Position numbers and translations under genes: made by a program. A model generated the notes under the pieces. The model was not told the origin of the DNA and ran no database searches. It worked only from the letters and a program-made list of their open reading frames with translations. Positions 8,299 through 15,380 of a stretch of DNA of 34,371 nucleotides are shown here, in pieces. The DNA is from CAWEPK01 sp049521495. Lineage in GTDB: Bacteria > Desulfobacterota > Syntrophorhabdia > Syntrophorhabdales > WCHB1-27. The stretch lies in assembly GCA_049521495.1 (NCBI GenBank), contig JBEKOT010000011.1:1-34371 (forward strand), written 5' to 3'. Positions within the stretch are counted from its first letter, which is position 1. Every line of letters begins with the position of its first letter.

Positions 8299-9129
8299 TT
8301 ATCCGCCGGGGATGATCCCCCCTCTTCTGAGGGCACCCATGATCGACGCGCCCACCACGTCAACGATGGAGGTCCCCGCGTCGATCACGAGGACAGAGCC
8401 GGTCATGAACGATGAATCGTCGCTCGCCAGGAACGTGCAGACCCCCCCGATCTCCTTCGGCGCCCCGAACCGGTGAAGGGGCAGCTCCGACGATATCATG
8501 GCAAAGAAGTGATCGGGGTCCATGCCGAGCATCTTTCCAAACTGGCCGAATTCCCTCTCCGTCATATCCGTTTTGATGCCGCCCGGGCAGACCGCGTTGC
8601 AGCGGATATGCTGCGGGCCGTAATCAAGCGCGGCCTGCTGCGTCAGCATGATGAGGCCCGCCTTCGAGCTGCAGTAGGCGGACATGCCGGGCAGGCAACG
8701 GAGCCCCCCGACGGACGCGATGTTTATGATGGAGCCGCCCCCGGCCTTGATCATGTGCGGTATGGTCTCGTTCATGAGCAGGAAGGGACCGTTGAGGTTC
8801 ACGTCGATCACCTTCCGCCAGACGGCGCGGTCCGCCTCACCCACGGGCCCCTGGGCGCTTATGGCGGCATTGTTCACGAGCACATCGAGCTTCCCTCCGA
8901 AGGCGACCGCGGCGCTGACCATGCGCGAAACGTCTTCGTCCTTCGACACGTCACCCGCACATGAGGCGGCGGCGCCTGCAGGCAGCGACGCGATGACCTT
9001 ATCGAGCACGTCCTGGCGGCGGCCGGTGATGCAGACCTTTGCCCCCTCGTTGACGAACCGTTCTGCTACCGCAGCGCCTATGCCGGTGCCTCCCCCGGTG
9101 ATGAGTGCTACCTTTCCCTGTAGTATCAT
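8299..9129 (-). CDS. Short-chain dehydrogenase/reductase (SDR)
   Basis: A 276-residue classical SDR, NAD(P)-dependent. The Rossmann glycine motif T-G-G-G-T-G-I-G is at residues 11-18, N-N-A-A at 86-89, and the catalytic residues are S139, Y152 and K156 (Y-C-S-S-K). The C-terminus has a glycine-rich extension of about 20 residues beyond the usual D-A-G-T end. It starts 10 bases after the end of the acyl-CoA dehydrogenase gene with GGGGA upstream, so the two are co-transcribed. A role oxidising a hydroxyacyl-CoA or an alcohol made in the same pathway is likely, but substrate is not predictable. A hairpin terminator follows. Confidence 0.9.
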   Translation of the reverse strand: MILQGKVALITGGGTGIGAAVAERFVNEGAKVCITGRRQDVLDKVIASLPAGAAASCAGDVSKDEDVSRMVSAAVAFGGKLDVLVNNAAISAQGPVGEADRAVWRKVIDVNLNGPFLLMNETIPHMIKAGGGSIINIASVGGLRCLPGMSAYCSSKAGLIMLTQQAALDYGPQHIRCNAVCPGGIKTDMTEREFGQFGKMLGMDPDHFFAMISSELPLHRFGAPKEIGGVCTFLASDDSSFMTGSVLVIDAGTSIVDVVGASIMGALRRGGIIPGG

Positions 9130-9139
9130 GTTCTCCCCC

Positions 9140-10429
9140 TTATATCGTCTCCGTCCCGAAATAGTACCGTGCGAGCTCGGTGAGCCTGAGGATCGGTCCG
9201 CCCACCACGATCTGCGTGATCTTCAGGTCCCTGACAAGCTTCTCGATCCTTCCCTCCCTTGAATAGCCGTAGGAGCCCATAAGATCGAGGCAGCGGTTGA
9301 CCATGCTCCATCCGAGGTCGCTCACCGTGTTCTGGACGGCGCTGGCCGAAGCAAGCGCCTTGTGCTCCCATGGGAAGCCGTACATGTCGGGATGGTCCAT
9401 CCTGTCGCCCACATAGTAAAGGAAGGCCTCGGCGGCCATGATCTCCCTGGCTATCTGTCCCAGCTCGTGCACTATGGCGCCATGCTCCTTCATGGGCTTT
9501 CCGGCTATCTCCCTGTTGTCCACGTAATCCCTTATCACCTCGTAGGCCCTCTTCATGATGCCCATGGGAAAGGCGGCCGAGATGAGCCGGCCTATGGTTA
9601 TGTTCGCGATGACCGATTTCAGCTCCTCTTCGGGGTCCTCGTGGGCGCAGTTCTCCCTTGGGACCCTCACGTTATCGAACCATATATCCCCGTTGGTATC
9701 GATACTGGTCCCCATCTTGCGGTAGGGCTTGCCGGTTGCCACGCCGAGTGCATCGGCCGGCACGAATATTTGTGCAATATTGGGGAACTCCTTCCCCTCT
9801 ACCGTGCAGAGGACCCGGTACATGTGCGCCTCCCTGTAAGCGGAAGGCCACAGCTTGTGCCCGTTGATCACCCATTCGTTCCCTTCAAGGCGGGCCCGCG
9901 TCCTCACCTGGGACCCTTTCAACCTCACGTCCTCCACCGACCCGCCCGCATGGGGCTCGGTAATGGCGCTGCAGATCACGTATTCCTTGTCGCCCGTCAG
10001 TAACGGAGCGACTTTCTTCAGGAGGGTCTCGTTCGGCGTGGGGAGCGTGAGGGCCGCAATGGACCAGGGCGTGATGAAGCCAGTGGTGGCCGTTCCATAG
10101 TCGCCCCTGGAAAGCTCTTCCACGAGGACCAGCATGTCCACGGTCGAGGCCCCGCCCGACCCTCCGAATTCAGGCGGCACAAAAGATTTTTGCAGCCCCA
10201 AATCGATGAACAGTTTCCTCCAGATATCATGGACGAAGGTGTGCTCTTTCCGCTCCGACCAGTCCCAGTAGTCATCGATCTCACCCTCGTGCGGCAATAT
10301 CTCGGTGTCTACGAACCTCCTCAAGGTCTTACTGAACATCTTCGTTTCTTCCGATACGAGATGATCGGGTCTGAGAAAATCGTCGATTCCTTTTGCCCTC
10401 ACGCGTTGAGATTCGGATGTATTTCCCAT
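9140..10429 (-). CDS. Acyl-CoA dehydrogenase family protein, catalytic Glu replaced
   Basis: A 429-residue flavoprotein with the three-domain acyl-CoA dehydrogenase layout. The FAD/substrate strand motif I-C-S-A-I-T-E-P-H-A-G-G-S is near residue 155, and the C-terminal signature Y-G-Y-S-R-E-G...R-D-L-K-I-T-Q-I is clear. The catalytic base position of medium-chain enzymes (I-Y-E-G-T) reads I-V-V-G-G, so V409 stands where Glu is expected. The alternative Glu of isovaleryl-type enzymes in the R-helix also appears absent (T-I-G-R-L-I-S). Some members, such as cyclohexanecarboxyl-CoA dehydrogenases, use an Asp elsewhere, so the protein may still be active. It follows the XRE-cupin gene by 89 bases, has a strong ribosome site (GGAGG), and precedes the SDR gene. 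Confidence 0.87.
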   Translation of the reverse strand: MGNTSESQRVRAKGIDDFLRPDHLVSEETKMFSKTLRRFVDTEILPHEGEIDDYWDWSERKEHTFVHDIWRKLFIDLGLQKSFVPPEFGGSGGASTVDMLVLVEELSRGDYGTATTGFITPWSIAALTLPTPNETLLKKVAPLLTGDKEYVICSAITEPHAGGSVEDVRLKGSQVRTRARLEGNEWVINGHKLWPSAYREAHMYRVLCTVEGKEFPNIAQIFVPADALGVATGKPYRKMGTSIDTNGDIWFDNVRVPRENCAHEDPEEELKSVIANITIGRLISAAFPMGIMKRAYEVIRDYVDNREIAGKPMKEHGAIVHELGQIAREIMAAEAFLYYVGDRMDHPDMYGFPWEHKALASASAVQNTVSDLGWSMVNRCLDLMGSYGYSREGRIEKLVRDLKITQIVVGGPILRLTELARYYFGTETI

Positions 10430-10518
10430 TGGGCACCTCCTTTTGGATCGTTTTGGTCCCTGTTTGCCGCTCGAGACTTCCCCTTCACTTTCCGCTCACC
10501 CCCTTTCGCGGGAAAAAT

Positions 10519-11082
10519 CTAAGAAGAGTACAAGGACTGCGATATTATCACCAGCGTCTTTGCCGGTCTCCTACCGACCCCATCACCTCGATGGGGGATA
10601 CTGCCGTCGAAATAGACGCAGTCGCCCTCCTTCAGCAAATATTCCTTGTCGCCGTAAAAGAAGCGGATCTTTCCCTCCAGCACGTAGAGAAACTCCTCCC
10701 CTTCGTGATCGAACAGCCCCCCCTCGATGTGTGGGGGATGGGTGATCACGAAGGGCTCCATCTTTTTTTGGCTTTTTGCCGGGGCCACGGACTCGTAAAC
10801 GTACCCGCACGAGGTTCCGTCCCGCACCACGACTTCCCTTTCTTCTCTTCGCACGACCGTGATGCGGTCCTCCGGATTATTCCCGTGGAAGAAAGCCGTA
10901 ATATCCACCTCGAGGGCCCGGGCGATCTTGATGAGCGTCGCAATGGGCGGAGATTTCTTAGCCGATTCCACCATGGAAAGATAGCTCTTCGTAAACCCTG
11001 TCCGTTCGGCCACCTGCTGAAGGGTGAGCTTCTTTTGAAGACGAATGGCGCGGATGTTCTTTACGATCTTGAGCTCGTCCAT
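10519..11082 (-). CDS. XRE-family HTH regulator with C-terminal cupin domain
   Basis: A 187-residue one-component regulator. Residues about 7-60 form an XRE helix-turn-helix (L-T-L-Q-Q-V-A-E-R-T-G-F-T-K-S-Y-L-S-M-V-E). Residues about 110-180 form a cupin barrel with the H-x-G-E-E pattern at H126/E130 and a second-motif His at H164, so a metal or small ligand may be bound. This architecture is common among repressors of small catabolic operons. It is the first gene of the minus-strand set that continues with the acyl-CoA dehydrogenase and SDR genes. Three GTTAAC sites lie directly upstream of its start codon, which suggests autoregulation and control of the divergent DUF2284 gene. Confidence 0.92.
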   Translation of the reverse strand: MDELKIVKNIRAIRLQKKLTLQQVAERTGFTKSYLSMVESAKKSPPIATLIKIARALEVDITAFFHGNNPEDRITVVRREEREVVVRDGTSCGYVYESVAPAKSQKKMEPFVITHPPHIEGGLFDHEGEEFLYVLEGKIRFFYGDKEYLLKEGDCVYFDGSIPHRGDGVGRRPAKTLVIISQSLYSS

Positions 11083-11087
11083 CGGGG

Positions 11088-11113
11088 GTTAACCAAGTTA
11101 ACCGGAAGTTAAC
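11088..11113. promoter_or_regulatory. Triple GTTAAC operator candidate
   Basis: Three GTTAAC palindromes at 11088-11093, 11097-11102 and 11108-11113, with AAGTTAAC repeated directly at 11-bp spacing, sit five bases upstream of the XRE-cupin start codon and in the gap shared with the divergent DUF2284 gene. Helically phased copies next to a regulator gene are typical of an autoregulatory operator; binding is inferred. Confidence 0.6.
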
Positions 11114-11273
11114 AGCCGTGTCAAGCAAAAATGTTCGCTTTCCCATACCGACTTTTTTGATTTGTCATTGTGGCAGCATAGTAGTAGCATTGGAGCATCG
11201 GCTTTTATTCCGCGCCGCAAGGCTTCGAAGAGACCCGGAACGCGGGCTTTACGGAGAAGGCCGGGGAGGGACT

Positions 11274-11969
11274 GTGGAAGAGCACGATGGGTCACGGCTT
11301 CCGGGGACCGACGACAGGGTAGGAGGACCCGCGCGGCGGATCTCCCTCGCGGTATCGGACGATGTGCTTCAGGAAGACCTCGAGGCCCTCAGAAAGAAGG
11401 CGATCGAGATGGGCGCGGGGATGGCGGAGATCGTACCCGCCTCCTGGGTTGAGGTTGACGAGAGGGTCAGGCTCAAGTGCTTTGTGCCCATGTGCGGGTA
11501 CTACGGCAGGAACCCTTATTGTCCACCCCGCGCGCCGGAGCTGTCATTCATCCGCAGCGCTTTCAGCCGTTATCGCCGGGCGATCCTTCTCGCCCTGGAG
11601 GTTGTCCCGCCGACGGCCTTCTCGGTCCGGAGCCCCGGGCAAAAGGCGGCCCACTCGTGGGCCCGGAGAAATATGGAAATAGTGGGCAGGCTCGAGACGA
11701 TGGCCCTCGGAAACGGCTATTATCTCGCAGCAGCCTTTTCCCAGCTCAGCTGCCTCGCGTCGCTCTGCGACCCAGATACCAGATGCCAGGTGCTTCAGGG
11801 GAGAAGATGCGCCCATGCGCTCCGGTCGAGGCCGTCGCTCGAATCGATGGGGGTGGACGTCTTTCGTCTGGTCGCGAGGGTGGGATGGGACATATATCCG
11901 ATCTACCGGAGCGTCGACCCCGGCGCGGTCCGGCGCGCCCTCTCGGTGGGCCTGCTGCTCGTCTGTTAG
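11274..11969 (+). CDS. DUF2284 cysteine-rich predicted metal-binding protein
   Basis: About 231 residues if the GTG at 11274 (preceded by GGGAGGG) is used. The frame is open back to GTG 11118, but that upstream stretch lacks family similarity and overlaps the regulator's intergenic region; GTG 11364 is also possible. The core has the family signature L-K-C-F-V-P-M-C-G-Y-Y-G, followed by N-P-Y-C-P-P-R-A-P, and further Cys residues in C-L-A-S-L-C-D-P and R-C-A-H-A, suggesting an Fe-S or Zn site. DUF2284 proteins are common in anaerobes and have no established role. It is divergent from the XRE-cupin gene and may be part of its regulon. Confidence 0.75.
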   Translation: MEEHDGSRLPGTDDRVGGPARRISLAVSDDVLQEDLEALRKKAIEMGAGMAEIVPASWVEVDERVRLKCFVPMCGYYGRNPYCPPRAPELSFIRSAFSRYRRAILLALEVVPPTAFSVRSPGQKAAHSWARRNMEIVGRLETMALGNGYYLAAAFSQLSCLASLCDPDTRCQVLQGRRCAHALRSRPSLESMGVDVFRLVARVGWDIYPIYRSVDPGAVRRALSVGLLLVC

Positions 11970-11983
11970 GAAGTGCTCGCGCC

Positions 11984-12026
11984 TTATGAATTTATTAGAA
12001 AATTTATGTTGATAGTTCTATCTCAA
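11984..12026 (+). promoter_or_regulatory. Second copy of the candidate LysR element, with an adjoining GATAG palindrome
   Basis: TTATGAATTTATTA (11984-11997) matches 12 of 14 bases of the palindrome at 3684-3697, and TTATGTTG (12004-12011) recurs at the same 20-bp distance. Over the 28-base span, 23 positions are identical to the site near the LysR gene. A dyad GATAG-TT-CTATC (12011-12022) adjoins it. The element lies about 130 bases upstream of the first gene of the large plus-strand cluster, a plausible activator position. No convincing -35/-10 pair can be assigned; TATGAT at 12092 is a possible -10. Confidence 0.55.
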
Positions 12027-12142
12027 CTCTCGGAGAATGTCGGTAGGGGAGCGGGAGATTTAACCCACGGGAGAAGAGACACATCTTCGTGTATGATATT
12101 TCCGGAAAGACTTTATCTGCAATAGGGAGGGTCGCCTGAAAC

Positions 12143-13900
12143 ATGAATAAGATCCAGCTTGTCGATCAGACCCTGCGGGATGCGCAGCAGAGCCTGTGGG
12201 GCTTTACCATGAGGACGGACCATATGAGGGCCATCGCAAAAAGGATGGACGACGTCGGGTACCGTGCCATTGCCACCGTAGGCTCTCAGGCGTTTACCGT
12301 GCAGGTGCGCACCCTCAGGGAGGACCCGTGGGAGAGGATCCGGGTCCTGTCCGGGCTCATAACGAAAACGCCCATTCGGGGCTCGTACCAGATCGGGAGT
12401 CTTTCCTCCTTCGACCTGGGCACGCCCCGGGACATCATCACCCTCTGGATAAAACGCTCGGTGGCCAACGGCATTAAGAGCTTCTGGATCTGCGATTACC
12501 AGACGGACATGGAAAAGTTCGTCTACTTCGCGCGCATCGCAAAGGCCGAAGGCGCGGAGGTCGTGCCGGCGCTCATGTACACGTCGAGCCCCGTCCACAC
12601 GAGCGACCACTGGGCGCGAAAGACCCGGCTCCTTGCAGCAGCCAGGGACTGCATCGACCGGATTATGATCGAGGACGCCTCCGGCGTAATCACGCCCGAG
12701 GCCACCCGGGAGCTGGTAGCTGTCGTCCAGCGGAACAGCGACGGCATACCCCTCGAATTCCATTCCCACTGCAATTCGGGCCTTGCCCCCCTGTGCTACC
12801 TGGAGGCGGTCAAGGAAGGAGTCTCCTGCGTGCACACTGCGGTTGCCCCTCTCGCCAACGGCACCTCCCTGCCCGCTGCAGAGACGTTCTTGAGGAATGC
12901 CCGCCGCCTCGGCTTTACCTCCGATATCGACGAGGACGCCCTCGCCGATGTCTCCTCCCATTTCAGGGCCATCGCCGAGAAAGAAGGTCTTCCCGTGGGC
13001 GCGCCTGTGGAATACGACCTCTTCCATTACGAGCACCAGGTGCCGGGCGGCATGATGACTAACCTGACGCGGCAGCTTCGGGAGGTGGGCATGGAGCACC
13101 GCCTGTCCGAGATCCTGGAAGAAGTGACGGTGGTGCGCAGGGAATTCGGATATCCGGTCATGGCAACGCCCTACTCACAGATCGTGGGCGCCCAGGCAGT
13201 GGAGAACATCGTCTCCGGCGAGCGGTACGGACAGGTAACCGATGAGGCGATCAAGTACGTCCTCGGCTACTACGGGGAGCCGGTAGTGCCTGTAGACCCG
13301 AACGTCATGGACCGTATAATGGGCCTGCCGAGGACAAAGGAATTCGCCGACTGGCGCCCTGAAGGGTACCTCAAGTCCGTTGAAGAGTTCCGGAAGGAGA
13401 TGGGCGCGGATCTCTCGGACGACGACCTCCTGCTCAAGATACTGATTCCCGGACAGCCGGGCCGCCCGGCCGAAGTGAAAAAGGGGGCCGGGCCGGGGAC
13501 CGCGAGACCGGGGCCCCAAACCGGCGCGCCCGTTGGACTCCCCATGGCGTTCAACGTGGAGGTGGACGGGGAAACATTCAGCGTGCGCATCTCCCCGGCT
13601 CCACAAGGGGGCGGGCAAGCCGAGGCCACCGGGCCTGTTGAGACCGGGGGGGCGCCCGGCAAGCCGAGGCGGCCGAAGGAGGCGCCTCCCGGCTCGGTCG
13701 TATGCGGTATGGCGGGGCTCGTGCTCTCCATCGAGGCAAAGGTAGGGGACAGCGTCAACCCGGGCGAGATAGTGGCCATGATCGAGGCAATGAAAATGCG
13801 AAGACGCATCAACGCGCCCCACGGCGGGGTGGTGAAGGAGATCCGGGTCCGGGAAGGCGATATGGTCGATGCAGAGGATGTACTGATGGTGGTGGCCTGA
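12143..13900 (+). CDS. Biotin-dependent carboxyltransferase, pyruvate carboxylase B/oxaloacetate decarboxylase alpha type, with biotinyl domain
   Basis: 585 residues. Residues 1 to about 300 are a DRE-TIM barrel carboxyltransferase: L-R-D-A-Q-Q-S-L with metal ligand D13, and metal His H207/H209 (F-H-S-H). Residues about 300-435 are the PYC/OADA conserved domain (H-Q-V-P-G-G-M; S-Q-I-V-G-A-Q-A-V). A Pro/Gly-rich linker (about 440-515) leads to a biotinyl domain with the E-A-M-K-M motif, biotin on K551. The carbamylated metal-binding Lys of pyruvate carboxylase (I-K-D-M-A-G) is Glu here: E177 in I-E-D-A-S-G. The W-G-G-A-T-F-D substrate motif is altered to V-G-S-Q-A-F-T. The acceptor is therefore probably not pyruvate. 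The biotin carboxylase gene starts one base after its stop, so the two form one enzyme. Confidence 0.88.
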   Translation: MNKIQLVDQTLRDAQQSLWGFTMRTDHMRAIAKRMDDVGYRAIATVGSQAFTVQVRTLREDPWERIRVLSGLITKTPIRGSYQIGSLSSFDLGTPRDIITLWIKRSVANGIKSFWICDYQTDMEKFVYFARIAKAEGAEVVPALMYTSSPVHTSDHWARKTRLLAAARDCIDRIMIEDASGVITPEATRELVAVVQRNSDGIPLEFHSHCNSGLAPLCYLEAVKEGVSCVHTAVAPLANGTSLPAAETFLRNARRLGFTSDIDEDALADVSSHFRAIAEKEGLPVGAPVEYDLFHYEHQVPGGMMTNLTRQLREVGMEHRLSEILEEVTVVRREFGYPVMATPYSQIVGAQAVENIVSGERYGQVTDEAIKYVLGYYGEPVVPVDPNVMDRIMGLPRTKEFADWRPEGYLKSVEEFRKEMGADLSDDDLLLKILIPGQPGRPAEVKKGAGPGTARPGPQTGAPVGLPMAFNVEVDGETFSVRISPAPQGGGQAEATGPVETGGAPGKPRRPKEAPPGSVVCGMAGLVLSIEAKVGDSVNPGEIVAMIEAMKMRRRINAPHGGVVKEIRVREGDMVDAEDVLMVVA

Positions 13901-13901
13901 G

Positions 13902-15380
13902 ATGTTCAAAAAGCTCCTTGTGGCCAACCGGGGCGAGATAGCGATCCGGGTCATGCGGGCGTGCCGCGAGATGGGCATCGCCTCCGTTGCCGTCTACTCC
14001 GAGGCGGACAAAGAGGCGCTCTTCGCCCGGTATGCCGACGAGGCCTGTCCTATCGGACCTGCGCCCGCGAGCCAGAGCTATCTCGACATAGGAAAGGTGA
14101 TCGAGGCGGCTAAAAGAAGCGGCGCGGAGGCGATCCATCCGGGATACGGCTTTCTGGCGGAGAACCCCGCCTTCGCCCGGGCGTGCGAGCAGGAGGGGAT
14201 AAAATTCATCGGACCGTCGAGCAGGGTTCTCGAGCTCGTGGGCGACAAGGTGGCTTCCCGCCGGGAGATGATAAAGGCCGGCGTGCCCGTGGTGCCGGGC
14301 ACGGAGGAGTGCGTGGCCGGGGAAGAGGAGACGCGACATATGGCGCGCCGCGTCGGCTATCCCGTGATCGTCAAGCCCTCCGGCGGAGGAGGGGGGATCG
14401 GCATGACCATTGTGGCGGACGAGGGGGCTCTTCGGGAGGCCCTCGAGTCCTCCCGGGCGATCGCCGCGACCACCTTCGGCCTCTGCGACGTGTACATCGA
14501 AAAATACCTGGACAACCCCCGGCACATCGAGTTCCAGATACTGGGAGATGCCCACGGGAACGTGATCCATCTCGGGGAGAGGGAGTGCTCCATCCAGCGG
14601 AGACACCAGAAGCTGATCGAGGAGGCCCCGTCCACGGCGGTCTCGCCGAGGCTGCGATCGAGAATGGGAAAGATCGCGGCGGCGGCCGCGCAGTTTGTGG
14701 GATATGAAGGGGCGGGCACGGTGGAGTTCCTTTTTGCCGATGGTCGCTTCTACTTCCTTGAAGTTAACGCCCGTGTGCAGGTGGAGCACCCCGTGACCGA
14801 GATGGTGACCGGCGTCGACATCGTAAAAGAACAGATAAGGATCGCCGCGGGCCTCCCGCTCGCCATGCGCCAAAGGGACGTCAAGATGCGGGGAAACGCC
14901 ATCGAGTGCCGCATCAACGCGGAGGACCCCCTGAACGATTTCGTGCCCACCCCCGGAAGGATCAAGGGCTACCATGCGCCAGGGGGAGCCGGGGTCCGCG
15001 TGGACTCGGGCGTCTATGCCTCTTATACGATACCGCCTTTCTACGACCCCATGATATCGAAGCTCATCGTCTGGGGTCGTGACCGCGGCGAGGCGATCGA
15101 CCGCATGCGGCGGGCCCTTTACGAATACGTCATCCTTGGGACGAAGCACAACATACCCTTCCATAAGGCGGTCATGGAGAACCCGAGGTTTGTGAGGGGA
15201 GAGCTGGGGACCCATTTCATCGACCGGGAAACCTCGCTGCTGGAAGATATGAAGGTCGTCACGGAGCGAGAGAAGGCGCTGGAGGAACGGATGCCCCATC
15301 CTGTGGATGACAGGAAGCGGATAGCGGCCATCGCCGCCGCCGCGTTCGCCATGGAGATGTACGGTCGGGGCGCGACATGA
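13902..15380 (+). CDS. Biotin carboxylase subunit (AccC/PycA type)
   Basis: 492 residues, about the size of AccC (450) with a short C-terminal extension. It carboxylates biotin with ATP and bicarbonate. N-terminal K-L-L-V-A-N-R-G-E-I-A-I-R, the ATP-grasp glycine loop K-P-S-G-G-G-G-G-I-G-M (near residue 164), and the catalytic segments I-Q-R-R-H-Q-K and E-V-N-A-R-V-Q-V-E-H-P-V-T-E are intact. It lacks its own biotin carrier, so the biotinyl domain of the preceding carboxyltransferase is the natural partner, as in two-subunit pyruvate carboxylases. The stop overlaps the start of the UPF0261 gene (ATGA at 15377-15380), implying translational coupling. Confidence 0.94.
   Translation: MFKKLLVANRGEIAIRVMRACREMGIASVAVYSEADKEALFARYADEACPIGPAPASQSYLDIGKVIEAAKRSGAEAIHPGYGFLAENPAFARACEQEGIKFIGPSSRVLELVGDKVASRREMIKAGVPVVPGTEECVAGEEETRHMARRVGYPVIVKPSGGGGGIGMTIVADEGALREALESSRAIAATTFGLCDVYIEKYLDNPRHIEFQILGDAHGNVIHLGERECSIQRRHQKLIEEAPSTAVSPRLRSRMGKIAAAAAQFVGYEGAGTVEFLFADGRFYFLEVNARVQVEHPVTEMVTGVDIVKEQIRIAAGLPLAMRQRDVKMRGNAIECRINAEDPLNDFVPTPGRIKGYHAPGGAGVRVDSGVYASYTIPPFYDPMISKLIVWGRDRGEAIDRMRRALYEYVILGTKHNIPFHKAVMENPRFVRGELGTHFIDRETSLLEDMKVVTEREKALEERMPHPVDDRKRIAAIAAAAFAMEMYGRGAT

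Noticed and set aside
13809..15299. Minus-strand open frame of 496 codons opposite biotin carboxylase
   Set aside because: The plus-strand protein has every biotin carboxylase motif; the antisense translation is low-complexity (His/Arg/Gly-rich) with no domain.
12143..15380. Ordinary two-subunit pyruvate carboxylase
   Set aside because: The layout fits, but the carbamylated Lys is Glu and the substrate motifs differ; pyruvate is therefore not assumed as acceptor.
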